From assembly GCA_028696815.1 (NCBI GenBank), contig JAQVGG010000004.1, positions 1 through 64,000 of the forward strand: a stretch of 64,000 nt of DNA. Reading direction: 5' to 3'. This document shows positions 12,401 to 19,587 of the stretch, piece after piece. The position numbers and the translations under genes were made by a program. Every line of letters begins with the position of its first letter. Positions within the stretch are counted from its first letter, which is position 1. The notes beneath the pieces were generated by a model. It was given only the letters and a program-made list of their open reading frames with translations, had not been told where the DNA came from and searched no databases. The stretch is from Candidatus Altimarinota bacterium (lineage in GTDB: Bacteria > Patescibacteriota > Gracilibacteria > BD1-5 > UBA6164).

Positions 12401-12711
12401 TCAACTCAATTTAAGTTATCCAATACATCCGTTTTATTAAAAAGTTCTTTTACTTGTTTTATAGCATCTGTCTTAGTAGGTGTAGAAAAATTAATTTCAT
12501 TTATTTTTAAAACTGAATTTACAATTTTTAATTCTGTATCCATTCAAATAAGAATTCTAACTTTTTTATCTCAAAGTTCTTTATAAATTCATTTGAATCA
12601 AGAAAAATAAAAAAATCATACAAGAATATCTAATTTATTTGTTGCTGGTAATACTTTTTCAATTATTTCAGATAACAATTCATCTGTATTTCTGATTATT
12701 TGTGCAGACAT
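9484..12711 (-). CDS. SNF2-family helicase with N-terminal PLD-like domain
   Basis: The 1075-residue protein begins with a phospholipase-D-like module: KLDILVGFFYFSGF near residue 27, NHQKIYLF near 127 (the H-x-K motif) and GTSNLSYSGL near 153. It continues into a SNF2-type motor with DVVGLGKS near 276, LIDEAHKYRN, LLSATPFNNEPNDIFNL and the lobe-2 arginine region QRIGRINR. Such PLD-helicases occur beside Eco57I-type methyltransferases in phage-defence loci and resemble the helicase of DISARM-like systems. It is the first gene of the operon and probably translocates on foreign DNA. No DrmA, DrmB or DrmC gene is in the window, so this is not a complete DISARM locus. Confidence 0.93.
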
Positions 12712-12834
12712 ATTTTTTATTTTTAAATTCTAATCGCAACTAAATATAACTTTTTTCCTAAAAAAGTCCAATCAAAACTTGACAATCCAAAGCAAAAATT
12801 TAAACAAAAAAATCAAAGCAAAACTTGCTATATT

Positions 12835-12971
12835 AATGACTCCATATTACAAGGACATTAAATTTTTGAGGTGGAAATAATTTTTACAAACAGTAATTTA
12901 TTTTATTGGATCGCGAAACTTAAAAAGTATGTTAAAATATTTGCAATATTCTGAAGATACTATATAATATT
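12835..12971 (+). repeat. duplicated promoter-bearing element, copy A
   Basis: About 137 bases, from the ACTCCATATTACAAGGACATT block to the TATAATATTA box, are nearly identical to 13801-13936. Conservation covers the whole stretch, including GGATCGCGAAAC, not only the promoter boxes. The rest of 12712-12834 is AT-rich and shows no gene. Confidence 0.9.
12941..12968 (+). promoter_or_regulatory. sigma70-type promoter of small RNA candidate A
   Basis: TTGCAA and TATAAT boxes are separated by 16 bases at the end of repeat copy A. The only thing downstream is the hairpin-rich short region before the terminator at about 13030. Confidence 0.6.
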
Positions 12972-12974
12972 AGT

Positions 12975-13031
12975 ACTTAGATGTAGCTCCTTCGGGAGTA
13001 GTGAGACTTTCTCTTCGGAGTTAAAGTCCTT
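12975..13031 (+). ncRNA. small RNA candidate A with two UUCG hairpins and terminator
   Basis: Downstream of the promoter lie a CTCC-TTCG-GGAG hairpin and a second hairpin (GACTTTCTC-TTCG-GAGTTAAAGTC) followed directly by a T-run. No open frame of useful size is present (the only ATG is followed by TAG). The transcript would be about 55-60 nt and would run into the end of the MazF-like gene encoded on the opposite strand. Function unknown. Confidence 0.5.
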
Positions 13032-13040
13032 TTTTTTTGT

Positions 13041-13625
13041 TTAAATTCAAAACATTGTCTTAATTTTAAACTCAATCTCTTCAGGATACTTTTCATCTAG
13101 CTCTCATTTTATATCAAGCTTATCTCATTTTCTATTTGTTCTTATTCTCTTTTTTGATATACATCTAATTTGCCTAATTTTTAGTAATGAATTATTATCT
13201 AATCAATTTTTTTCACTAGCCTCTATTTTAACATCAAATTCATCTTTTGATTTTATATCAAAATGTTCATCAGTATATGAAGTCATTGGAATTACAATTA
13301 TATCTTCTCAATATTTATAACTAGAACTTTTAAATATTATAGAAGGTCTGATTCAATTTATTTCTGTTCAAATATTCATTCAATAATCTATAAAACAAAC
13401 CTTCCATTTATTAATAGGTTCAATATTATCTTGTAAATGATTTAGTTTTATTTTTTTATTAAACCATTTTGTATGAGAATTAATATTATGCTTTTTATCT
13501 TCTTTATTTTCTATAAAATCATTATGTAATTTATTATCATAAGACTTTTGGTAAAGATTTACATAGGTTTCTTTTTCATTGAGTCATATATCAAGACTTA
13601 CTTTTTTTGTATATTCTTTTGACAT
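13041..13625 (-). CDS. MazF/PemK-like toxin
   Basis: The 194-residue protein has a MazF/PemK-type core at about residues 75-170: KVCFIDYGMNIGTEINGIRP, then SSYKYGEDIIVIPMTS, then FDVKIEASEKNGL and RQIRCISKKRI. These match the family's DYG.N.G.E..G.RP, PMTS and ISK.R elements. MazF-like proteins are RNases or bind gyrase-like targets. The N-terminal 70 residues are a helical charged extension. No protein antitoxin gene is adjacent; both flanks hold small RNA candidates on the opposite strand. The ToxN toxins of type III systems share this fold and use RNA antitoxins, but the arrangement here is not the classical one. Confidence 0.82.
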
Positions 13626-13654
13626 AATTATTTGTAATTAAAATATTTTCAGTA

Positions 13655-13742
13655 TAATATCAATACTTTTTTGGTCTTCATGATTTTTTTCATGAATCGG
13701 CACGAACTCCTCTTTAGCTTTTGCTAATAGAGGAGTTTTTTA
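13655..13742 (+). ncRNA. small RNA candidate B with strong terminator
   Basis: A TATAAT box at about 13652 is followed by a short region with a CATGATTTTTTTCATG dyad and then a strong terminator hairpin, AACTCCTCT..AGAGGAGTT, followed by six Ts near 13740. It lies divergently in front of the MazF-like gene. A 15-codon frame starting at the first ATG of the dyad runs into the terminator stem and contains CGG; I do not treat it as a gene. The rest of 13743-13785 shows nothing. Confidence 0.45.
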
Positions 13743-13785
13743 TTCCCTAAAACGGACTCTTTATTCTTAACTCTACCAAATTCAA

Positions 13786-13936
13786 ATAATTTCCATTTTA
13801 ATAACTCCATATTAAACTGACATTAAATTTTTGAAGGGAAATAATTTTTACAAACAGTAATTTATTTTATTGGATCGCGAAACATAAAAAGTATGTTAAA
13901 ATATTTGCATTATTCTGAAGATACTATATAATATTT
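13786..13936 (+). repeat. duplicated promoter-bearing element, copy B
   Basis: This is the second copy of the element at 12835-12971, over 90 percent identical by eye. Its left end (AATAATTTCCATTTTAATAA) additionally matches 14721-14745 upstream of murE. Confidence 0.9.
13905..13932 (+). promoter_or_regulatory. sigma70-type promoter in repeat copy B
   Basis: TTGCAT and TATAAT are separated by 16 bases, in the same positions as in copy A. Confidence 0.6.
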
Positions 13937-14020
13937 ATGGAATTGAATCCTACTTGAACTGTAGCGTTTATCGCTTGTGCGTTCCACACCTTACCTTTTG
14001 GTATAATTTGGATAGAGTAG
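13937..14020 (+). CDS. possible 27-aa hydrophobic peptide, or structured RNA
   Basis: The ATG lies only four bases after the TATAAT box, and with TGA as glycine a 27-residue frame follows. It is hydrophobic in the middle (TVAFIACAFHTLPFGIIWI). The same DNA also forms a closing stem, AATCCTACT at 13946 with AGTAGGATT at 14016, so it may instead be a structured RNA. A terminator-like hairpin with a long T-run follows at 14054-14080, inside the 3' end of the opposite-strand DUF3800 gene. No Shine-Dalgarno site is visible. Peptide and RNA readings cannot be separated by eye. Confidence 0.3.
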
Positions 14021-14030
14021 GATTTTCCTA

Positions 14031-14660
14031 TTATTTAGGCCAAACCTGAACATAAATCTCTTTTGAAGAGATTTTTTTTATGTATTCATATTCTGATCTG
14101 ATTTTTCATGTATTATAAAAACGGTTTAATCAAGAAGCGACATAATCAGCTAATTGTAACAAATTGTTTTTATGTGATTCTTGCATTTTTACTTCTTTTA
14201 TTCTTTTTATACTACTATCATTTATTTTTATTTTTAAATACTTTGCTAGACTATTCCTAAACTCATTATTTCAATTTTTATCTATAATTATTTTTGCATT
14301 ATCAAGTTTTTCTTTTGCATTCTCAAATATATATCAACTTATTATTTTATAAAAAGATTCTTTACTCCTAAATCATTCTCAGTAAAGATTTTTTTTATTT
14401 AGCACAAATCCATAATAAAAAAAATTGTAGGGGATCATAGCTTCAAAAAATAATTTTCTTACTTTATCAGAGTTTCTTTTAAAATGAAATTCTTCCTTTT
14501 TACTTCAAAAGATTTCTCTTTTTAACAACTCAATTCTAGTATCACATGCTTTTGCTTCATCTTTTTCATTAAATACAACTAAAACGATAGTAAATATTTC
14601 ACTACTTCATTTTCAAAACTTAAATCAGCTATCTCAACTTTCATCTATAAAAACTAACAT
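14031..14660 (-). CDS. DUF3800 family protein
   Basis: The 209-residue protein starts MLVFIDESGDSG, the diagnostic DUF3800 opening (F.DESGD.G), with two of the glycines encoded by TGA. It also carries KREIFGSKKEEFHFK in the middle and LLQLADYVASGLN near the C-terminus, where the conserved LADYVAG-like motif sits. DUF3800 proteins have an RNase H-like fold and are common in defence islands and near mobile elements; their biochemical role is largely unknown. The 3' end overlaps the hairpin region of the converging small-RNA candidate. Confidence 0.88.
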
Positions 14661-14720
14661 ATATTTTTTAATATAAAATTACATTTAAAAAACTTTAATC
14701 TATAATTATTCTCAAGATTA

Positions 14721-14775
14721 AATAATTCCCATTTTAACAACTCCATATTACAAGGACATTAAATTTTTTACATAA
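14721..14775 (+). repeat. dispersed repeat upstream of murE, copy C
   Basis: The block ACTCCATATTACAAGGACATTAAATT with its left flank AATAATTCCCATTTTAACA matches copies A and B, and its right end TTTTTTACATAAAA matches copy D at 44556-44598. It lies about 100 bases upstream of the murE start and may carry its promoter or a regulator site. Confidence 0.75.
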
Positions 14776-14874
14776 AAACTCATATCAAAATTATTTAATC
14801 AATTTTTAACACTATTTTCTTGATAAGAACGAAAAAATAAGTATAAATTAATAAATATTAGATAAACATACATT

Positions 14875-16188
14875 ATGCTAGACAAATTAAAACACTTGAT
14901 CGCTTTGGATAATCCTTTTAGACTTCTTTATCACAAAATAAGAGCTGTTTTGGCAAATATAGTTTATGGTTTTCCTAGTTCAGATATGACTATTATCTGA
15001 GTTACATGAACAAACTGAAAAACAACAACTTGTAACATAATAGCAAAATGACTCATAAAAGCTTGAGAAAAAGTTTTTATGTTTTCTACAGTCAACATAA
15101 TCATGTGAGACCAAGAATTTATAAACGAAACAAAGATGACTTCTCCAGATGTTTTTGAGCTTCAGAGGCTTTTAAAGATGGCAAAAAAACAGGGGATTAA
15201 AACTGCTATCATAGAAACTGCTAGTCATGGTATAAAGATGAGTCGTGTTCGGGGGATAAACTATGACATAGTAGCTCTGACAAATATTACTCAAGATCAT
15301 CTAGATCTACATAAAACCATGGAAGATTATGTAAATACAAAACTTCAGATATTTAAAAACCTGATAACATACAAAAGAAAACCTCTAGTTAAAAAATCAG
15401 CTATAGTAAATATAGATAGTGATTATCATTCTTTGTTTACTAATGAAACTTATGATGTTTTATACAGATACGGAAAAGCTCCTGAATCAGATTTACAGAT
15501 AATAGATATAAAAGAAGAACAAGAATACAATACATTTAAAATAAAAGTTTGAGCAAAAACTCTGGATATAAAAACTAAACTTAGATGAGCTTTTAATGCA
15601 TATAATATAACAGCATCTATCGGTGTATTTATGTGTTTAAATATTAAACAAGACAAGATTTTAGAAATAGTAAAAGACATAAGCCCTGTTGCTTGAAGAC
15701 TTGAAGAAGTAGAAAATATTGAATGATTTAAGATTTTTATAGATTATGCTCATACTCCAGATGCTTTAGAAAATACTCTTGGTACTATAAATGAGATAAA
15801 ATGAAATTGAAAGATTATAACTGTATTTTGAGCAACTTGAGACAGAGATAAAACAAAGAGACCTATCATGTGAGAAATAGTTTCAAGACTATCTGATAAA
15901 GTTGTACTTACTCAAGATGATGATTATAGTGAAAAAACATGAGAAATAATAAAAGATGTATTACTTTGAATAGAAAGAAAAGAAGGAGAGGATTTTTGGA
16001 TAATTACAGATAGGGAAGAGGCTATAAGAAATGCTATACTGCAAGCTGAGGCTTGAGACACTATACTGATAGCTTGAAAATGAGATGAACATGTTATGGT
16101 TACAAATGCTTGAGCTATACCATGGCACGATAAAACAAAAGTACAAGAGATTTTAAAAGCACTTGATGATAATAAAATAGTAAATTAG
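14875..16188 (+). CDS. murE: UDP-N-acetylmuramyl-tripeptide synthetase (MurE-type Mur ligase)
   Basis: The 437-residue cytoplasmic ligase adds the third amino acid to UDP-MurNAc-dipeptide using ATP. Visible motifs are the P-loop GVTGTNGKTTT at about 42-52 (two glycines from TGA), ETASHG, ALTNITQDHLDLHKTMEDY and DYAHTPDALENTL. The meso-diaminopimelate motif DNPR is replaced by DDDYSEKTG, so the amino acid used is uncertain. The N-terminal nucleotide-binding domain is shorter than in E. coli (about 495 residues). CGG at residue 126 (15250-15252) sits in RV-x-GI.YD, where many MurE proteins have Trp. It leads a murE-dnaX-priA operon. Confidence 0.93.
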
Positions 16189-16191
16189 TTA

Positions 16192-16274
16192 TTAGGTTAC
16201 AGGCACTAGGACGTTTCACTTTTAGGTCTTTTTGCTTTAACCTAGCCCCTACAACCTAACTCCTACAACCTAAC
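16192..16274 (+). repeat. imperfect palindrome and short tandem repeat before dnaX
   Basis: TTAGGTTACAGGCACTAGG at about 16192 pairs imperfectly with CCTAGCCCCTACAACCTAA at 16241. It is followed by a partial duplication of CCTACAACCTAAC. The element fills the gap between murE and dnaX. It looks like a mobile palindromic repeat rather than a terminator, because no T-run follows. Confidence 0.6.
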
Positions 16275-17825
16275 ATGAGCTTATACCTAAAATACAGACC
16301 GAGAGACTTTTCAAGTTTGGAAGGACAAGAATTTATCAAACAGACTTTGAGAAAAGCAGTTTCAGACAATAAAACAGTCTGAGCTTATCTTTTTTGTGGT
16401 CCTAGATGAACAGGTAAGACAAGTAGTGCTAGAATCATGGCAAAAGCTGTAAACTGTAAAAATCCAGTGGACTGAAACCCATGTAATAAGTGTGAAATAT
16501 GTCTTGCTGTGAATAATGAAAATTTAGTTGATGTTATAGAGATAGATGCAGCTAGTCATACTTGAGTGGACAATATCAGAGAGATCATAGAAAAAGCCAG
16601 ATTTCAACCAACTCATGCTACTTATAAGATCTACATAATAGATGAGGTTCATATGCTTTCAAAATGAGCATTTAATGCGCTTCTAAAGATACTTGAAGAA
16701 CCACCTTCTTATGTAAAATTTATACTTGCAACTACTGAAACTCACAAAGTACCAGAAACTATCATATCACGTTGCCAAAGATATGATTTTAAAAGATGAA
16801 GTTATGAAGAGTTAAAAAATAGACTGACTTACATAGCTAAAAAAGAAAAAGTTCAGATAGATGAAAAATCTCTTGATTATATCATAAAAAATTCTAGCGG
16901 TTGATACAGAAATGCCATAAGTTTATTTGAGCAGTTGATTAATGACTCTGAGATAAATTATGACAAAATAATATCTACACTTTGAATAGTAGAAGATGAG
17001 CTTTTATCTAATTTTTTAGATAAGTTAATAAATGAAGACGCGAGTATAGTAAATGACTTTGATAACCTTATAGCCGACTGAAAAAATATAAAATTGTTTT
17101 TTAAAGAACTTATATTTTTCACAAAAGATATAACTACTAAAAAAGCTCTTGCTTGAGAAAATATAAACTCTTACTTAAAAGTATTGAGTACACTTGATGA
17201 AACTTACTCTAAAACAAAAAACTCTCTTGATGAAAATACTACATTTTTGATTTGAGTGTTAAAAATAGTGAGTGCTTATAGTGAAGAAGCAACTCCTAAG
17301 AACAAACCTCACCCTACCCCTCTCCTTAAAGGAGAGGGAATAGGTGGTTTAGATATAAATAATAATAATAAAAGTCCTTCTGCTTCCTCTCCTCTAGGGA
17401 TAACTGAGACAGGAGAGCTTGCTCGACTATCTTCGAAGTTAGAATGAAATAGAGGACCGAGGTGAGCTCAAAATGATGAGAAGCTCAAAACAGAAGAAGA
17501 TATATCTCACGATGATATATCTGATATCTTTTGATGAGAGGAAGAAAAGCCCTCGCCCCCAACCCCTCTCCCAAAGAGAGAGGGGAGTAGCTCAAGCTCT
17601 TTCAACAAAGAAACTTTCATAGAAAAACTAAAGTCAGCGTGAGCAAAATGAGCTTTAACGATGAGTATCAGGTGAGCAGAAACTAGTTTTATGTGAGATA
17701 CTCTACATCTAGAGTTTAAAACCGCCTTTGCTATGAAATCAGTAAACACTGCCGATAATATAGCTCTACTTAATTGAGCATTAGAAGCTATGTGATTAAA
17801 CGATGTAAATATTATGTTTAGGTAG
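16275..17825 (+). CDS. dnaX: DNA polymerase III subunit gamma/tau
   Basis: The 516-residue protein is the clamp-loader ATPase that loads the sliding clamp at the replication fork. It starts [19 protein letters not shown] and carries the P-loop GPRGTGKT at 42-49, a zinc-binding cysteine cluster ([16 protein letters not shown]), IIDEVHMLS with the DE-box and the SRC sensor (ISRCQRYDF). The poorly conserved linker at about 345-465 is unusual: it contains two palindromic-repeat insertions ([23 protein letters not shown]). A short tau-like C-terminal domain follows. The stop TAG is one base before the priA ATG, so the genes are coupled. A CGA at 17424 falls inside the inserted linker. Confidence 0.95.
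17307..17343 (+). repeat. in-frame palindromic repeat in dnaX, first copy
   Basis: CCCTCTCCTTAAAGGAGAGGG forms a near-perfect palindrome in a GC-rich block unlike the surrounding AT-rich DNA. It is translated as a Pro/Lys/Gly-rich insert. Confidence 0.8.
17547..17590 (+). repeat. in-frame palindromic repeat in dnaX, second copy
   Basis: CCCCTCTCCCAAAGAGAGAGGGG and its flank GCCCTCGCCCCCAA repeat the theme of the copy at 17307, translated here as [10 protein letters not shown]. Confidence 0.8.
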
Positions 17826-17826
17826 T

Positions 17827-18879
17827 ATGTATGCAATTATCTCTACATTTTCTAAAACTTTTGATGAAGTAGGTCTTGTTTATTTTGTACCTACTTTTTT
17901 AGAGTGAGATATAAAAGCAGGTATGATTGTAGAGATACCTCTAAAAGACCAGATAGAGATCTGAGTCGTACTAAAAGTATGAAACAAAGAAGAGCTATGA
18001 CTAGAGATAGATGAATCAAAAATAAAAGCACTTATCTCTATAAAAAATGATTTCTTATTTTTAAAAAACTATAGACTAGAGCTTCTTCCTTTTATCTCAT
18101 CACACTATTTCACACCAATACACAACAGTGCTTGTTTGTTTTTTCCTAAAAACTTGAGAGAAAAGATAGAGAAAGGGAAGTTAAAGATTACCTCATCCCA
18201 ACCTTCTCCTTTGGAGGAGAAGGAGCTAGCTCAAAATCCCCCCTCTACTCTCAAAGAACAAGGTGGATTGGCTTTAGCTAAGAGAGAGTACTCCGGGGTA
18301 GAGGAAGTTAGAGGATGAGGGCCTAAACCCCTTTCTCCATCTCAACAAAAAGCATATGATGAAATAATAAAATCAGATAAAAATAAAATATTACTTCATG
18401 GTATAACTTGAAGCGGGAAGACTGAAATATATATTCATCTGATAAAAGATTATCTAGATAAGTGAAAACAAACTCTTTTACTTATCCCAGAAATCATACT
18501 TACAAATCAGCTAGCTGATAGACTGAAACAAGTATTTTGAGAGGATATCATAGTGCTTAACTCTTCAGTTTCAGAAGCAAAAAAGACTAACTATTGGCTA
18601 GATATAGAATCTGGAAATGCAAAATTGATTATCTGAACTAGATCAGCTCTTTTTTACCCATACAATAATTTATGACTGATTATAGTTGATGAGGAACATG
18701 ATAATTCTTATATATCAGACTCTTCTCCAAGATACAATGGGATAGAAGTAGCCGAAAAGATCACAGAACTTAACTGAAACAAGCTCCTACTATGAAGCTG
18801 AACTCCAAGTGTAAAAAGTATGTATAGAGCACTAAAAGGAGAATATAAATTGGTAAATTTATTTGAAAAATATACATAA
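17827..18879 (+). CDS. priA: PriA-like primosomal helicase, truncated after the first motor lobe
   Basis: The 350-residue product has the PriA N-terminal DNA-binding region, an inserted repeat-derived linker (about 117-165), then the first RecA-like lobe with ITGSGKTEIY at 193-202, LIPEIILT, IGTRSALFYP, the Walker B DEEH at 288-291 and GSGTPS. It stops there at TAA, followed at once by a terminator. Normal PriA is about 730 residues and continues with eight zinc-binding cysteines and a second motor lobe; neither is present downstream in any frame. It is therefore either a reduced, non-helicase PriA or a gene remnant. Conservation of all lobe-1 motifs argues against decay. Confidence 0.82.
18190..18310 (+). 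repeat. in-frame palindromic repeat cluster in priA
   Basis: Dyads such as CTTCTCCTTTGGAGGAGAAGG and the complementary-looking blocks CCCCCTCTACTCTCAAAGAACAAGG and GAGAGTACTCCGGGGTAGAGG build a GC-rich insert of about 40 codons. It interrupts the linker between the PriA DNA-binding and ATPase regions while keeping frame. Confidence 0.7.
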
Positions 18880-18913
18880 AAAGAGATAAAAATTAATTTT
18901 TATCTCTTTTTTT
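18878..18913 (+). terminator. rho-independent terminator after priA
   Basis: AAAGAGATAAAAATT/AATTTTTATCTCTTT is a perfect dyad running into seven Ts, overlapping the priA stop codon. It ends the murE-dnaX-priA unit. Confidence 0.85.
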
Positions 18914-18968
18914 CTCCTCAAAATTTAATATAGATTTAATATCATACAAATATAATAATTAAGAAAAG

Positions 18969-18996
18969 TTGATTTTATCAACACATTTATTATAAT
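18969..18996 (+). promoter_or_regulatory. promoter of hicAB
   Basis: TTGATT and TATAAT are spaced 16 bases. The predicted start of transcription (about 19003) lies at or within a few bases of the hicA coding region, so the message would be leaderless or nearly so. Confidence 0.5.
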
Positions 18997-19007
18997 GTAT
19001 ATACAAA

Positions 19008-19262
19008 ATTCACATAACAAAGCAAGAAAAAATAGTAGAAAAACTTTTAAATAGACCAACAAGTTTAAAATATAGCGAAATAGAAAAACTCTTTAATAAT
19101 TGAGATTATAAGATAGAAGAGAGAAAATGAAGTCATAAAAAAATCACTTTTTTAGAAAATGAAGAGAAATACATCATAATCCCCTTACATAATAATGATT
19201 GTAAAGATGTATATAAAATTAAACTTAAAAAATTCTACTCATTAACAAATAATTATGAATAA
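19008..19262 (+). CDS. hicA: HicA-like mRNA interferase toxin (start codon not ATG)
   Basis: The frame reads ITKQEKIVEKLLNRP, then KIEERKGSHKKITF and YIIIPLHNND, the HicA signature: a double-stranded RNA-binding-like fold with catalytic His in GSHxK. Expected role: cutting mRNA until bound by HicB. There is no ATG in this frame: a TAA lies just upstream (18993-18995), and the only nearby ATG (18995) is in another frame and inside the promoter box. I set the start at ATT 19008 (84 residues); ATA 18999 or 19014 are alternatives. Its stop overlaps the hicB ATG by eight bases. A frameshift near the 5' end is the other explanation. Confidence 0.72.
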
Positions 19263-19584
19263 TACAATATACATAGAATATTTAAATAAAAAATATCCTG
19301 TTAATATTTCAAAGCCTAAAGATCCAGATTTTGCTGATATAGAAACAGCTATTTTTGTTGAATGCAAAGAAGCATGATTTGCACAAGAGCGGGATTTAAG
19401 TGATCTATGAAAATTATTAGAATTATTACCTGAACTTATAGCAGAAAAGAAAGCAGAAAGAAAAAAAGATATTATAAATTTAAGAATAACAAGGGAAGAG
19501 AAAAGCAAAATAGAAGCTTTAGCAAAAATGAAGTGATATAAAAATATAAGCTCCTATATAAGAGAAAGGGCACTACAAAAATAA
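19255..19584 (+). CDS. hicB: HicB-like antitoxin
   Basis: The 109-residue protein has a partial HicB-like N-terminal fold (ADIETAIFVECKEAGFAQERDL) and a C-terminal ribbon-helix-helix-like region (IINLRITREEKSKIEALAKMKG..SSYIRERAL) that should bind DNA and repress the operon. Its start overlaps the toxin stop. A CGG codon at 19390 (residue 46) lies in QE-x-DL, a position I cannot calibrate. It ends a few bases before the converging ABC-F gene. Confidence 0.78.
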
Positions 19585-19587
19585 TTT

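Noticed and set aside
9484-12711. Complete DISARM system
   Set aside because: Only a helicase and methyltransferase resembling parts of it are present; DrmA, DrmB and DrmC are absent.
13655-13742. 15-codon peptide inside small RNA candidate B
   Set aside because: It runs into the terminator stem, is very short and has no supporting signal.
17300-17600. Frameshift or pseudogene in dnaX
   Set aside because: The odd segments keep the frame and match the palindromic repeat family; both flanks encode good DnaX sequence.
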